A DNA stretch of 64,000 nt, taken from NCBI GenBank assembly GCA_002786065.1, contig NHNY01000016.1, positions 310,001 to 374,000 of the forward strand. Direction: 5' to 3'. The stretch comes from Microcyclospora pomicola. Lineage: Eukaryota > Ascomycota > Dothideomycetes > Capnodiales. The first letter of the stretch is position 1. Each line of letters begins with the position of its first letter. The translations under genes and the position numbers were made by a program. The notes below the pieces were generated by a model that was not told where the DNA came from, searched no databases, and saw nothing but the letters and a program-made list of their open reading frames with translations. Positions 1 through 12,375 of this stretch are shown here, piece by piece.

Positions 1-3000
1 AGGTGCTATAGCTATACGTAGGCACAGCGGTACGCTTCGAGTAGAGCGTACGCGACAACGCAGACGCGACGAAGATTTATAGCCGTCGTGACCTAAAGGC
101 GGACATCTTCTAGCTGTTCTACGACTAGCTCGGCGATACGAATAAGGGTAAGTAGGTAATTATGCTAGACAACGTCGATAATACGACTTTCCTACTAGCA
201 CTACCTACCTTAGTAGAGGACAGGTAGTAGAGACGACGGCTTATCGACTACCTACTAGTATATAAGCACAGGTCGGTGCTAATAACTTTACGAAGTAAGA
301 GCGAGGCGTAGCAGGTAGTATATAGCAGCTAAACGATTAAGGTGCTACCGATAGACAACACTTATATAAAGGCACTGCTCGAGAAGAAGTTAGGCGCTAA
401 AGCAGGCCTAGGTTATAAGAAGCTAGTAGCAGCACTCGACTATCTCCCGCTCGTAATAGTATAGGTAGCGGCGTTTATTCGCGAGCGCTAGCCGAGATAG
501 TCGGTCGAGTAGTACCTTAACGAGCTAGAACGGAGCAGTAGGTCGAGGACAAGCCTGCTCTAGCGCGACGAGTAGTTTCCTAATCGTAAGTATAACGAGG
601 CGAGTAGCTTAATATTAGTAACATAGCAGATCTCGTTTAAGTATATCGTTAAGGCGCGGCCTGTAGTAGCAGACCTCCTGTCGGTAATAAGCTTCTACGA
701 CCGACAGGCTATCCTAGAGAGCTTAGTGTATAATAGTCGGGCAGTAGACGGGTTTAAGGACGACGTAGCGATACTCCGAAGCTTCTCCTTTATCTCCGCT
801 ATAGCGGATCGGTCGAGCTAGGAGATGTACCAACTAGTGTAGGATACGACACAGATGTAGTTAGAGAACTAGGGCGAGTTAGATAAGTTTTAAGACTGCT
901 TCCTCTACCGTCTGTATTAGGCTTTCCCTACTAGCTATTACGAGAACTAGTTAAGGTGTCGGGTGCTTTTCCTACACGTATAAGTTGTAGTAGGCTACAA
1001 GCTATCGCGCAGAGACGCTCTCTTAGACTAGGCAACGGTAATATACAACGTATCGTAGTATACGTGTAGCGTTAAGGTAGGTAAGAACGTCGGCGTTTAG
1101 AGAGAATAATAAGCGAACATTAGATAGTACAGCGATAATAGGACATATGCTACGTGCTTAAGGACGGTAGAAGGAGGCGGAGTAGCTAGAGGTAAAGGTA
1201 ATAGAGATAAGGTAGGCGAGGCTAGGTACCGATTATCCCGACACGCTACGTAGTATAGGTAACCTTATAGAGATATATCGTAAGTAAGGACGGTAGAAGG
1301 AGGCGGAGTAGCTATAGGTAAAGGTAATAGAGATAATGTAGGCGAGGCTAGGTACCGATTATCCCGACACGCTATATAGTATAGGCAACCTCGCCTTAAC
1401 GTACATAAATTAAGGACGGTAGAAGGAGGCGGAGTAGCTAGAGGTAAAGGTAATAGAGATAAGCTAGGTAACGCTAGGTACCGATTATCCTAATACGCTA
1501 AGCAGTATAGGTAACCTCGCCTCGACGTATCGTAATTAAGGACGGTAGAAGGAGGCGGAGTAGCTAGAGGTGAAGGTAATAGAGATAAGCTAGGCAACGC
1601 TAGGTGCCGATTATCCTAATACGCTAAGTAGTATAGCTAACCTTGCCTCGACGTACTAGAATTAAGGACGGTAGAAGGAGGCGGAGCAGCTAGAGTTAAA
1701 GGTAATAGAGATAAAGCAGGCGACGCTAGGTGCCGATTATCCCTCGACGCTAACTAGTATAGCTAACCTCGCCTCGACGTGTCGCAATTAAGGACAGTAG
1801 AAGGAGGCGGAGTAGCTAGATATAAAGGTAATAGAGATAATGTAGGTAACGCTAGGTGCCGATTATCCTAACACGCTAACTAGTATAGCTAACCTCGCCG
1901 CGATGTACCGCAATTAAGGACGGTAGAAGGAGGCGGAGCAGCTAGAGGTAAAGGTAATAGAGATAAGGTAGGCGAGGCTAGGTGCCGATTATCCCGACAC
2001 GCTAACTAGTATAGCTAACCTTAGCGTAACGTACTCGATGTAAAGGAAAGAAGATAAAGCGGAACTATTAAAGGTAAAGGTAATAGAGATAAGGTAGGTA
2101 ACGCTAGGTGCCGATCATCCCGACACGCTAACTAGTATAGGCAACCTCGCCGCGACGTACATAAATTAAGGACAGGGAAAGAAGGCGGCGTAGCTAGAGG
2201 TAAAGATAATAGGGATAAAGCAGGTAACGCTAGGTGCCGATTATCCTAATACGCTAAGTAGTATAGGTAACCTCGCCTTAACGTATATAAATTAAGGATA
2301 GTAGAAGGAGGCGGAGTAGCTAGAGGTAAAGGTAATAGAGATAAGCTAGGCGACGCTAGGTGCCGATTATCCCGACACGCTAAGTAGTATAGGCAACCTC
2401 GCCTTAACGTATCGTAATTAAGGACAGTAGAAGGAGGCAGAGTAGCTAGAGGTAAAGGTAATAGAGATAAGCTAGGCGACGCTAGGTACCGATTATCCCT
2501 CGACGCTAACTAGTATAGCTAACCTTGCCTCGACGTACTAGAATTAAGGACGGTAGAAGGAGGCGGAGTAGCTAGAGGTAAAGGTAATAGGGATAAGGCA
2601 GGTAACGCTAGGTGCTAATTATCCTGATACGCTAAGTAGTATAGGCAACCTCGCTGCAACGTATCGTAAGTAAGGACAGTAGAAGGAGGCGGAGCAGCTA
2701 TAGGTAAAGGTAATAGAGATAAGGTAGGCGAGGCTAGGTACCGATTATCCTAACACGCTAACTAGTATAGCTAACCTTAGCGTAACGTACTCGATATAAA
2801 GGAAAGAAGACAAAGCAGAACTATTAAAGGTAAAGGTAATAGAGATAAGGCAGGCGACGCTAGGTACTGATCATCCCGATACGCTAACTAGTATAGGCAA
2901 CCTCGCCGCGACGTACATAAATTAAGGATAGGGGAAGGAGGCAGCGTAGCTACTATATTAGGTTGTTAAAGGCAGGATTAAGAGACTAGGTAAGGAGTAT

Positions 3001-3050
3001 CCTAGTACGATCTCTACTATAGCCGCTCTTAAAGAGATATAGCACGAAGT
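1..3050 (+). pseudogene. NB-ARC/TPR NOD-like receptor, degraded by RIP-type mutation, 5' end outside the window
   Basis: No normal ORF exists, yet one plus-strand frame reads as a fungal NLR once TAG/TAA codons are taken as mutated CAG/CAA. About 150-200 shows a Walker-B-like stretch (VIMLDNVDN). About 360-550 shows the NB-ARC tail (LPIDN, ALLEKKLG, then LPLVIVQVAAFIRER). About 660-960 shows the winged-helix part (DLLSVISFYDRQAI, then LYQAFPTSYYEN). From 1161 a TPR array of kinesin-light-chain type follows. The P-loop would lie upstream of base 1. CpA and TpG are scarce and TpA abundant, as expected from C-to-T change at CpA on both strands. Intact relatives are cytosolic STAND sensors, some controlling heterokaryon incompatibility. 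Family assignment is strong; loss of function is inferred from the many stops. Confidence 0.8.
1161..3050 (+). repeat. Tandem array of 126-bp units (42-codon TPR repeats)
   Basis: Units begin at 1161, 1287, 1413, 1539, 1665, 1791, 1917, 2043, 2169, 2295, 2421, 2547, 2673, 2799 and 2925, so spacing is exactly 126 bases with no indels; a degraded partial unit follows. Each unit matches the 42-residue TPR found in kinesin light chain and fungal NLRs (pattern GR..KEAE.L..K..ET....LG..YPDTL.S..NL). Units 7-9 (from 1917) and 13-15 (from 2673) share private variants, such as AAAGGAAAGAAG at the start of units 8 and 14, which points to a six-unit duplication before most of the mutation. Confidence 0.9.
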
Positions 3051-3690
3051 AGAAGAGTTAGTAGGCGGTATAGATAGCTTAAACATATAGCAAGATATAG
3101 CGAGGACGAATGTATAGAAGTAAGAGATCCTAACTATCTTACGATCGATATGTTCTAACGAAAAAGAGAGCATATAGAAGTCGAATAAGTAGTAGCATAG
3201 GCTTAGAAAGCTACTATAGCGATATATATAAGGGTTTACTACACTAGCTTGCTATATTAAGACGCGAGTACAGTATCTATTATCTAAGTAATCTACGTAA
3301 TAGTATATACGTTATACGTAATCTAGCGTTAGTTAGGTAATATAGTTATTTGTCTACCTTTATGTACTATATACTGTAAATAAGATTACCCTTCCGCCTA
3401 AGCTCGGCGACTAGTAAGCTTGTTAGTATCCGAAGTATCTAAGCCTCGCTACTTACTCTTACTAAGTAATTACTTTTTTATCCCTATAATAGCACTAGCA
3501 ATGCTTACGCTATACATAAGTTTAACTAGGGTACTAGCGTAAGAGGCGGGCTATGTCTATATATGTGTTTTAACTACCTATTAGCCTCCTAACGAGCTGT
3601 AGTATTATACGAAGATTTTGCATAAGTCTAGTTATACACTTCGATAGCGGATCTCTAGATATTGCGGGCACCTCTCGATATAAAAACAGC
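3051..3690. other. RIP-like TpA-rich tail of the damaged region
   Basis: This stretch keeps the TpA-rich, CpA-poor composition of the NLR remnant up to about 3690, where composition returns to normal within a few tens of bases. I see no repeat unit or readable frame. It is probably the 3' flank of the same duplicated, mutated segment. Confidence 0.5.
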
Positions 3691-4230
3691 TAGAAACAGT
3701 GCGCGATAGGTCAATGATCAAAGTGTTCACTAAGAGAAAGACTAGGAAATGCGAGGGTGGCGAGATAGCTTGCAAAATGCACGTTTGCGTCCCATTACGC
3801 AGGGTGTCCTACCACGCAGGGACGGACGTTATAAGAGATTCTTCGGGAGATGGCAGGGAAGTGCGATTGCCGGGGAGTCGGGAGGAAAGGGAATGGTGGA
3901 GGGGGGACGAGGATTGTCAAACGCTTGACCGATTGTGAAAAGTCGAGTGCAATGGCAGGAGGTATGAGGTATGCGGTATACTGGGTTGGGTTGCAGAGGT
4001 CCGGTCGCGAAGTGATGTAGGTACAGTGCCGTAGGTGCACGTACTTGCCTGATCTGGGGCACTTCTGTCCTATCTCAAGCTAAGAGGCGCGGTGTGCTTT
4101 GCCGTCACCGACACGAATTGGAATGATAGATTCGATCTGTAAAATAGCATACTTGCAATAATTATCTATTCATTCACTCATATATATATATTAATGACTC
4201 AGAATAGAAAAGACGCATAGCGCGCGCCTC
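3691..4230. other. Spacer between NLR remnant and aquaporin
   Basis: Only short overlapping ORFs without family resemblance occur here. An AT-rich run near 4160-4195 lies just 3' of the aquaporin stop and may include its 3' end signal. Nothing else is recognisable. Confidence 0.5.
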
Positions 4231-5482
4231 TCACCTCCCTCGCCGACTATTCACCTTCTCCACCTGACTGAACTCGGTGTTATCCTGCTCAAACATATAG
4301 TCGGTATTGTTCGTCTTGGTGAGATGCAGCTCCAACGCCTCGTTGCCGTGCTCGTGCACCGCCTCACCCTTGGCGATCCGGCTGAGTGAATCCCGCATGA
4401 GCATCTCATAGTAGCCCGTCGCGAAGAGGGTCGCGGGGACGTTGACGAGGATTGCGATCCAGGAGTAGCTGTGGTAGGAGAAGACGTCGCCGCCGTAGAA
4501 GATGGTGGCGACGATGCGGGTGCCGAGATCACGCGCCAGGTTCGTCGAGATGGTGATGTCGGCGAAGCCCCAGATCATGGTGGCGTAGGCGAGGCCGATG
4601 ACGAAGGGGGCGGAGGAGGGGGAGACGAAGGGGTTGGCCGGGTCGAGGCAGGCCCAGATGACGATGCCAATGTAGGCGTCGACGAACCATTCGATCATGA
4701 AGAGGTAGCCGAGATTGGTCTGGTCGGGGTTGGGTAGAGGCGCGAGGATGCTGGCGGGCCCGCCGTTGAAGACGTTGCCCATGCCGCCGGCGACGGTGGT
4801 GGCGGAGAAGGCGCTGATTTGCTGGTGGTACGTGCCCATGAGGACGAGGCCGGCCATGAAAGCGCCTGAGGGGGGTGAATTAGTGGAGGGTGTGGGAGAG
4901 GGAATGGAGGAACGATCCAACGAACCGAAGATCTGAGCGAAGATGTAGTAGGGCACCTTCTTCCAGGGGAAGTCTTGCCAGATGGCGAAGCAGATGGTGA
5001 TGGCGGGATTGAAGTGGCCACCCGAGGTCGACGCACAGGTGATGATGGCGAAGGCGATACCGATGGCGTAGGCGAAGCCGACTTGGAGGATGCTGCCGTA
5101 GAAGGGGAGTTCTTCATGAAGGGTGAAGGATGCGGTCGATGCGATGCCCGGCAGAACGTAGACTGTGAGGGAGTATGAGCTTTCGGGTTCTGCCTTCGAT
5201 CCGACTACCATCGATGGAAGGAGATCACTGACAGAACACTCCGGTGGCCTCTGCCATCATCTCTCGCAGCCATCGTGGACGAGAATGCTCAAAGTCGAGA
5301 CGCCGTTGCGAGACCGGCTTCGATTTGACGACGTGGCGGGGGACATGTGTTTGAGCGGCTTCTGTGACACCGACTTCGAGATCGTTGGTATGCAACTGCA
5401 GGATCAAAGTCAGCGTCTGTCACTCGCGGTGAATAGAAGAAGGTGAACTGACCCGCTGCATGCTATTATCGGACGACGCCAT
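4231..5482 (-). CDS. Aquaporin / MIP-family channel with an NLA second motif
   Basis: Major intrinsic protein channel for water or small solutes in a membrane. Model: complement of 4231-4865, 4926-5162, 5233-5395 and 5453-5482, 354 residues. The start at 5482 gives MASSDNSMQR. Introns of 57, 70 and 60 bases use GTCAGT, GTCAGT and GTTCGT donors, and joining them restores family sequence (EATGVFFYVLPGIAST; FAQIFGAFMAGL). The first half-helix motif is GGHFNPAIT; the second is NLARDLGTR, with Leu for Pro but with the selectivity-filter-type Arg kept. Hydrophobic segments fit six membrane helices; the C-terminal tail is charged. The 60-base intron is in frame and stop-free, so retention would add 20 residues. 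Substrate cannot be read from sequence. Neighbours suggest no pathway link. Confidence 0.88.
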
Positions 5483-7696
5483 CGTGGATGAGATGAATGC
5501 TCGCGAACGAGACGAGTGATGAGCGAGGACGGACAGGGAGGATCAGCAAGTCGAGGAACGAAGACAGCGAGCGAGAGCAACGAGACGACCCCAGCAGATC
5601 GCAACGAGCAGGGATCTCGCCATGTATATGTAGCAGATCCATCCAGGGCATATCTGTCGATTCTATCCTACCCCAGCAGACCCCACACGCAGCCTGACGA
5701 TGATCCTGGCCGCGCCGGCAGATGGTGGGTGGATAATGACATGCGCAGCTCGCGTGGCCCAGTGTATCCCGCTGCACATGAGTGGGACTTGGTCGAAGCG
5801 AGGACGACTCCCAGGGATCCGGACGGCCAAGGACGCATGTTCGGTGCATGAACAGCAGCATGACCCCTCTGGTGATGCCGATCTCTCGCTGGATATGGAC
5901 GCGGCGTGAGGAACCAACAGAGCTGCCAGATTCGACCATGGTCGCGTATTCAATCCTGCATCATCGCTAGGTACTGTTGCATCCTGTAAAGACATGGAGT
6001 CGAATGAACGTTTCTGACAAGGCACCAGCTGGTAGACTGTCTTCCCAGCCCGTCCTCGCCCCCGACATCATCCCAACAACACTGTACGATACTTACGCGC
6101 AGCTGACGATGCTCACCTCACACTCCCCCAGGATCCGCCAACAACATCCTCCTGTCACGCTATCCCCATATCTGCCTATCTCCCGTGCGGGGGACACAGG
6201 ATTGTGGAGGCGGGTCCCCCCATAATAAATCTTGCACAGAGCCTTACCGTACCGTACGCGCCAGTCATGTCGTCGTCGACCCCGGCCAGCCAACTAATAA
6301 AACCCGGCCTACCGGGTAAGAATGTCACATCGGCATCGTCGGACGGACGATTCATCACCACCTTCCCGTCACGTCAGATATTGGGAACAATCTGAGTCGC
6401 CAAGACTTGCTGTGCCGCCAACCCAGTATTGCAACTGTACTGTACTGTATACATGGCTCCGCGGGCATACTCTACACCACGGCAGCGGTCGACACAAGCC
6501 CTCGAGATATACGAAGGGTCAAAGGCAAAGCCGGTGCTGCCGGATGTAACATTTACCCGACCACCACTACAGAACAAGCAAATGTCGTCGACGACCAAGA
6601 CGACCAAGCCAGCCACTGTCGCGCGGGTGGCGCGTGGGCGCCGTCAGCCACGTACGAAGCTTGACGTTCAAGTTTGCGGCTCCTATGTACTGTACATACG
6701 GCATGTCACGATCTAAATGAATCGAATCGACGACGGCTAAAAGCATTCGCGTGACGTGACGTGACGACGCCATGAGTCTGCATGTGTCTACCCGTACATG
6801 AGTTCGCATTCATACGAAGGCATAAGGCAGAAATCCCGGCAAATCGACTCGATGTAGCTTACCGACTCCTCACTCCCTCCTCCGCCCCCATACTATATTA
6901 TAGCGCTCCCATCACACATGTCGTCGCCGCGTGGATGGAGAGTTGCAGGACCGCGAAGAGGAAACGGCAGTCTACGGTCATTGAGAAAGTGGGTGTTCTC
7001 ATGCAGACAGTCAATGACATATCTCATCGCTTCATAATAAAATACATACAGCAGACCACTCACCCATGCCGCCCATGCATTCGCTAGGTATGTACACACG
7101 GTCCCGTAGGTACAGTAAACAAGTATCGCTTGCTCACCTTAACGATGAGTACAGTATTTCACGGCTCGGTTCAGCAGTCCCCGAGCCCGCGTATTCCTCA
7201 CCCGCTCACAAACCGTTGTGTCATGGATTATCACGGCTATTAGGTACAGTCCATGGCTGGCGTCGCTAAGCATGATGGATTCGGTTGGCATGCAGCATGT
7301 GATGGGGTGGAGATCTGCCGGGCTTGGAAGCCGATGTCTGCTACTGTATCTTGCCACCATACACTACCAAATGGTCGGGATACAGTAGGAGGCAAAGAGG
7401 CTTGGTGGATCGATCGTATCTTGGTGTCATGTCATATAATAATGCAAGGATGATGGATGCGGAAGGTCACGAGGACCGGCTTATGGGGTTTCGGGAAGGT
7501 TGATGGACACACGCGGATACCGCAGGCAGGACAAATGAACGTTCATCTCATAACCTCATGCACGGAGCGGAGAATGCTCGCTCCCGGTGCCGGCTCTATA
7601 TGATACAAGAAGCTGAATCTACAGTACTCAAAGCTGGCACGACCCGGCCCACGAGTCGTATGACCAATACAAACACAATCCGCAAGTACACCAACA
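5483..7696. other. Long spacer of 2.2 kb
   Basis: Many short overlapping ORFs occur on both strands, but none has a family pattern or consistent splice signals. The interval has several GTAC/TACAGTA-type palindromic runs (for example around 6430-6450, 6684-6698 and 7107-7115). It probably contains the aquaporin promoter and the JHDM1 3' region. Confidence 0.5.
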
Positions 7697-10600
7697 TCAA
7701 TGCCTCGCTCGAAGTCCCAGATCCTCCTGCTGCAGTAGTCGCGCAAGTCGTTCATCTTCGGTCTCGTAATCATTGGGTGCGTGGCCTGAGGCAGAAGTAC
7801 GGTCCACACCTTTGGTTGGAGTGCTGGACGTGTTTTTGCTGTGACTCGACCCATTGGCCAGCTGCCGTCGTTTCAATTCAGGGGACTGTGATGGGATCGA
7901 TGCTGGTGGCTGATACAGTGGAAGACCATTCGCCACCTCATTCACCAACTCTTCAGTAGAATCACCATTCACCTCAACCGTCTCCCGTGGAGATAGACCA
8001 TGGGCGACTTGCTCGAAATCCAACCCTTTTCCATCTGCATCCGGTAGTGAGACACCACTGTCAACGCTGCCGTCCGACTTGACCATACGATCAAGTTGTG
8101 GTGATGTGTCTGACAAGTCGTGATGATGTGGTTGGTCATGTGGACGTCCGCCAGCCGACATCTGCAACGTCACTTGCTCGTGTGGGCCATTCATGTCCAG
8201 AACTTCGTTGGCGATTTGCTCCAGAGATTGAAGCTGAAATTGACCAGAAGGCTGCTGAATGTTCTGATACTGATGGAACACGTCATGATCGATCCTGCCT
8301 GATTGATGATCATCGGGCATGTTGAACAGATCCGGGTCAAGCGGAGGTTGGTCTTGCGAATAATATGGTTTTGAGACTGCTTCAGTGGTAGGAACGACAT
8401 GACCATTCGACGGCTTCACATCCCCGGGCATCGATTGCGTGAATTGCATTGCCGGCGCGAACACAATCCCGTCCGTCCCTTTGGGCTTCTTCTTGATCTG
8501 CGATGGGCTGCCCTCTTCTGTTGATTGCCGCTTCTTGGACGGGAGTGTGCCTCTCGGGACAGGGTTTTCTGCTGCCTTGACGGGGTCGACATTCCCGTTC
8601 TCGTCATGAACGCATCTTCGCTGATGCGAAGATCAGTATACACTCATGGCATGGACGCGACATCATCAACATCACTCACCTTGGACTTCCGACAATCATA
8701 ACACGCCTTACTTCGGCCACGTTTCGTCGGATCTCCAAACATTGCCACTCCATTCATCGTCATCGGAATGTTCGCGTTGATGTACGCATTCGTGCCGGGT
8801 TGAGGTGTGCGATGTTCGTCGGTGGCGAAGAACGAACCCCCGTTGGCCGAGTGCGCCATCGGGGATTGGGTGCCATCGAGTTGACCCCGTTGCTGAAGCA
8901 TGATGCTGTCGTGGTAGTCTGCAGGGAATTGCGATTGTATTGATGGGTCGACGGGTATGCCGAATGGAATCTCCGTGACGAGCTCCTTGTGCTTGCATCT
9001 GATGCGCCTCCTGCGACATGCATCACATGCGACCCGCTTCGGCCCCAACACCGAGGTTTTGGGCGTACTCACGTACGAAGCATTCATGGTGGAGATCATT
9101 CCAGAGACGGGCGAGGTGATGTCCGATGGTTGTGCCGGCGAAAATTGATGGGTTTGATGATCGGATGAGGGTCGAGGAGGTTGCGCTTCCAGCGCGACTT
9201 TTTGGCTTGGCGGTGGCGTAATCCTCACGGTCTGATTGGACGAAGCTCTGTCCATTAAACGTCCACTTTGTCGATCAGGTGCAACGCGGAATGCAGCCAT
9301 CGCTTCTTTGCGCTCCATCTCTTTCAAGGCGCGCGCTGATAGTTTCTTCTGAGGGCCTTCTTCGTTGGGGAGCACCGCGTCAGGATGAGCCCACGCAGGC
9401 GGGTCTTCCGATCTTTTCCAAGCAACCTGCGCGATGTCAGCCACGATATCATCAGTCGAATCACAAGCTCATTCACGTACCCATTCACCGAAACGGCGTG
9501 CTATCTCGAGCGGTTCGCCGTGACCTTTGGGGATGCCGGTGTTCACCCGTCTCATCCGATCCTGTGTCACGCCCTCGATACGTCCCAGCACCAGCATCAC
9601 TGTTCGAAAGACGTAGGCTGCCAGATCGGGTAACCCGTCCAACTCTGCTTTGGAGTAGTAGCGAGCGTTACGCGCGCCAGGCCGAAGATCATTCGCGGCA
9701 ACATCGCCATCGAAATCTTGCCAAATTGGCACCGTGCGTTCGAAGCGTTTCCCGGCGTGTAAAAGCTGGCTGACCTCTCGCGGCAGCGGATCTTCCGATA
9801 AGTACTGCAGCACAGTATACCACATGATCCGCTGGAAGAACGGGTATCGGAACTTCATCGGAGTGTGATTGTTCTGCTCGACTTCCACCACCTTGAATTG
9901 GTTTTGGAACGACATCCGTGTGAGAAAGTTGCCGCCAATGACTAGACTGGTCTCCGGCGTCCAGACTGCATGGATCCATCCAGAAGGAATCAACATGGTA
10001 TCGCCCTCTTTCAAGTCCACACGATAGCACTCCTTGGTGATATGTGGGAGGAATGTAAAATTCTGCTCGGGGCTTTCGTTCCACTCCTCGTACGCTTTCA
10101 GATGTTTGGGCTTAGGAGGAATGAAGAAGAAAGTCTTCTTGCCCTTCAAGATATGGTAGTAGACGCTGCTTCCGCCGAAATCGATGTGAAAGTCCGTGTA
10201 GCTGTCGGCTACGGACATCAAGCAATAGAATTGCACATTCGGCCATTTCCCCTTGTCCTTCTCCTCTTGAGGCCAAACAGAGTCTTGGAGATCGATATCA
10301 CGAACAATCTTCGGACGGCGTAAAAGACGTCCTAGTTTCGTTTGTGACACCTCCAGACTGATGACATTTCGAATCGACTTATCTTCACCCTCGTCCTCAT
10401 AATAGTCTGCCCAGCGACCAAGATTCCACTTGCCTCCTGAGTTCTGCGTTTTGACGTCGATGACATCCAAGGGGTAGTCGGCACCGACAAGGTTACATAC
10501 TTGGCGGACCGTGAGATTCTCTGGCATCACCATATCCAGTTTGTCCTGGCCATGATCAGGTACTGCGTCGTATTCGAAGTCTTCCGGAAGTAGGTCGTCC

Positions 10601-12375
10601 AGCGAGGCATCTCCGGTGTCGTCAGCACACTTGCCATCCAACTCCGACTTTGCAGCCCTTCTCCTCTCCCATGGTCGAGGGTTGAACTCTGCCGGGATGC
10701 ACAGCGGTTCCGTGAAAAGATCGCTTCTCTCAAAGATCTCTCGCGTCACCATCTCTGGTCGAACAATCCTGAAGCTCTTCTCGTCGAACGTAAATGTACC
10801 ATCCTTGATAGGTTGGATATAGTGGTGTTCCGTACTTTCTTCACTCGTCTTCAGCACCCCTCTTTGCAGCTCAGCATAATCCACCGAAGCATGTGCACGA
10901 GTGCTCTTCCGAACATAAGTTGTCTTCCCATGCACGGCCTCACATGGGCCACAGAAGAACTTGTCCACATCTTTGATCTCATGTGCTTTCTTAAAGCCCG
11001 CGCAATCAATGTGGAACCACTTCTTGCAGCCATTACAAGAGATCCACTCGTCCATCTCGCCATGTGATGTAGCTGTTTCACGAGTGATGGCGCAGCCTGC
11101 GCAGACAGTGTCGACGTTCCTGCCAGGATGTCGTCGAGTAGGCTTGGGTTGAGGCACGTCGTAGATCTGCATGGGCACATTAAGTGGTACGGATCCGGCC
11201 CTGCGATTAGACTGGGTCCTGGTTGCATTATTAGCGGGGGCCAGGCCCCCAAAACTTTTCCGGCGAACTCGTGAGGCTGCAGTTTCGACAGTCGGAAGTG
11301 CGGCTTCTTTCTTCTGCTGCACTCGCTTAGCGCCTCTCGCAGTCACAGGCGCCTTCTTTCGAGTCGTTGCGCGTTTCGTTACAGCTTTGCTCGCCATCGT
11401 CTTCTTCGCACCAGCGCTCCGTGGTTTCCCCTTTGGCCATCCGCGCTTGGCTTTGGCAGGTGCGGTGAGCTCGCTGATCTCGCTGCCTTGGGTATAAGAC
11501 TCAGTATCATCTGGAGGGGTGTGTAGTTGCTGAATCGGCTGCGCGGAGGTGGAGAGGATAGCAGCAGCATCACCATCAGCCATTTTAGTGTCTTCCACCA
11601 CTCCCGACGGCTCGAGCTTGGGACGGAATTCTGCTGCATCCTGCCGTGGAGACGGAAGAACGGACCACTGCCCCAAAAACTGCTGCGGATTGAAGGGCGG
11701 TAGCAGGGCAGGTTGAGGCGACGCATCCATCGGGCGTGGCTGGTAGGTGTCCCTTGGAAAGCTGTTTGCGTGTGGTCGGGCTGCTGTGGGAGCTGCCGGC
11801 TGCACGAAAGATCTCGGACCACCGGTCTTGAAGTTCAACAGTAGGGCCGCTTCCTCCACCCGGCTCTCATATTGCTGCTGGGAAGCTCCGTGATCGTAGC
11901 GCCCATGAGGGTAGTCATAGCTTGTTGCTGGTCTCGACGCGAATGTTGCCGTGACTGGTGACGGTAGCAGATCCGAGCGAGCGCGCTTATACGGGGGCTC
12001 ACTTGCGCCATCATGAACTGAGTATGGTAGGTATGACTGGCCTGTAACACCGTACGAATTCGAGCTCTTTCTTGAATGGTACGGTGGACTAGCCGCCAGC
12101 GCCGCCTCTGCTAGAGCATCTATGGACGAGGAAGCTCTGTGATGTCCCACCTTACGGCCTGCGCAGTTTGTGTACTTGAGATTGACGGCAGATCGCGGTT
12201 GCTGTTCCTGTGCAGCTTGAAAATTGCTCTGGGAAGTGATTGCCGGGTAGTTAAAGCTGGGCTCGATCGGTCGAGGTCGCGGAGTGGGTGAGAGAGGTTC
12301 GATGAAGACGCGGGGGGAGGGCACCGCATGTCCCTCCCGGTCTGGACGTTTGAAGCACGGGTTGTAGGTGAACAT
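7697..12375 (-). CDS. JmjC/PHD histone demethylase of JHDM1 type with two C-terminal Zn-Cys6-like motifs
   Basis: Likely Fe(II)/2-oxoglutarate-dependent histone lysine demethylase (JHDM1/KDM2 family, H3K36 in characterised members), nuclear. Model: complement of 7697-8620, 8680-9426 and 9481-12375, 1521 residues. Introns of 59 bp (GTGAGT) and 54 bp (GTACGT) keep phase and join FGEWV to AWKRSED and CRKSK to RRCVHDE. The first ~420 residues are basic and disordered. A PHD finger lies at about 420-480 (CAGC...CNGC..WFHIDC). The JmjC domain is at about 700-830, with HID and a distal His in GWIHAVW. Two cysteine clusters follow: CDACRRRRIRCKH near 1100 and CYDCRKSKRRC near 1210. The C-terminus (LARLLQQEDLGL) resembles fungal JHD1 proteins as I remember them. 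Transcribed divergently from SF3b p14. Confidence 0.9.

Noticed and set aside
1161-3050. CRISPR-like or satellite array
   Set aside because: Units are contiguous 126-bp coding repeats matching TPRs, without spacers, in a eukaryotic genome.
1-3690. Transposable element remnant as the source of the mutated block
   Set aside because: The readable frame is NB-ARC/TPR throughout; no terminal repeats, transposase or reverse transcriptase pattern is visible.
5466-6025. Two overlapping minus-strand frames (157 and 120 codons) upstream of the aquaporin
   Set aside because: No ATG/splice logic or recognisable pattern; codon use is unlike the neighbours.
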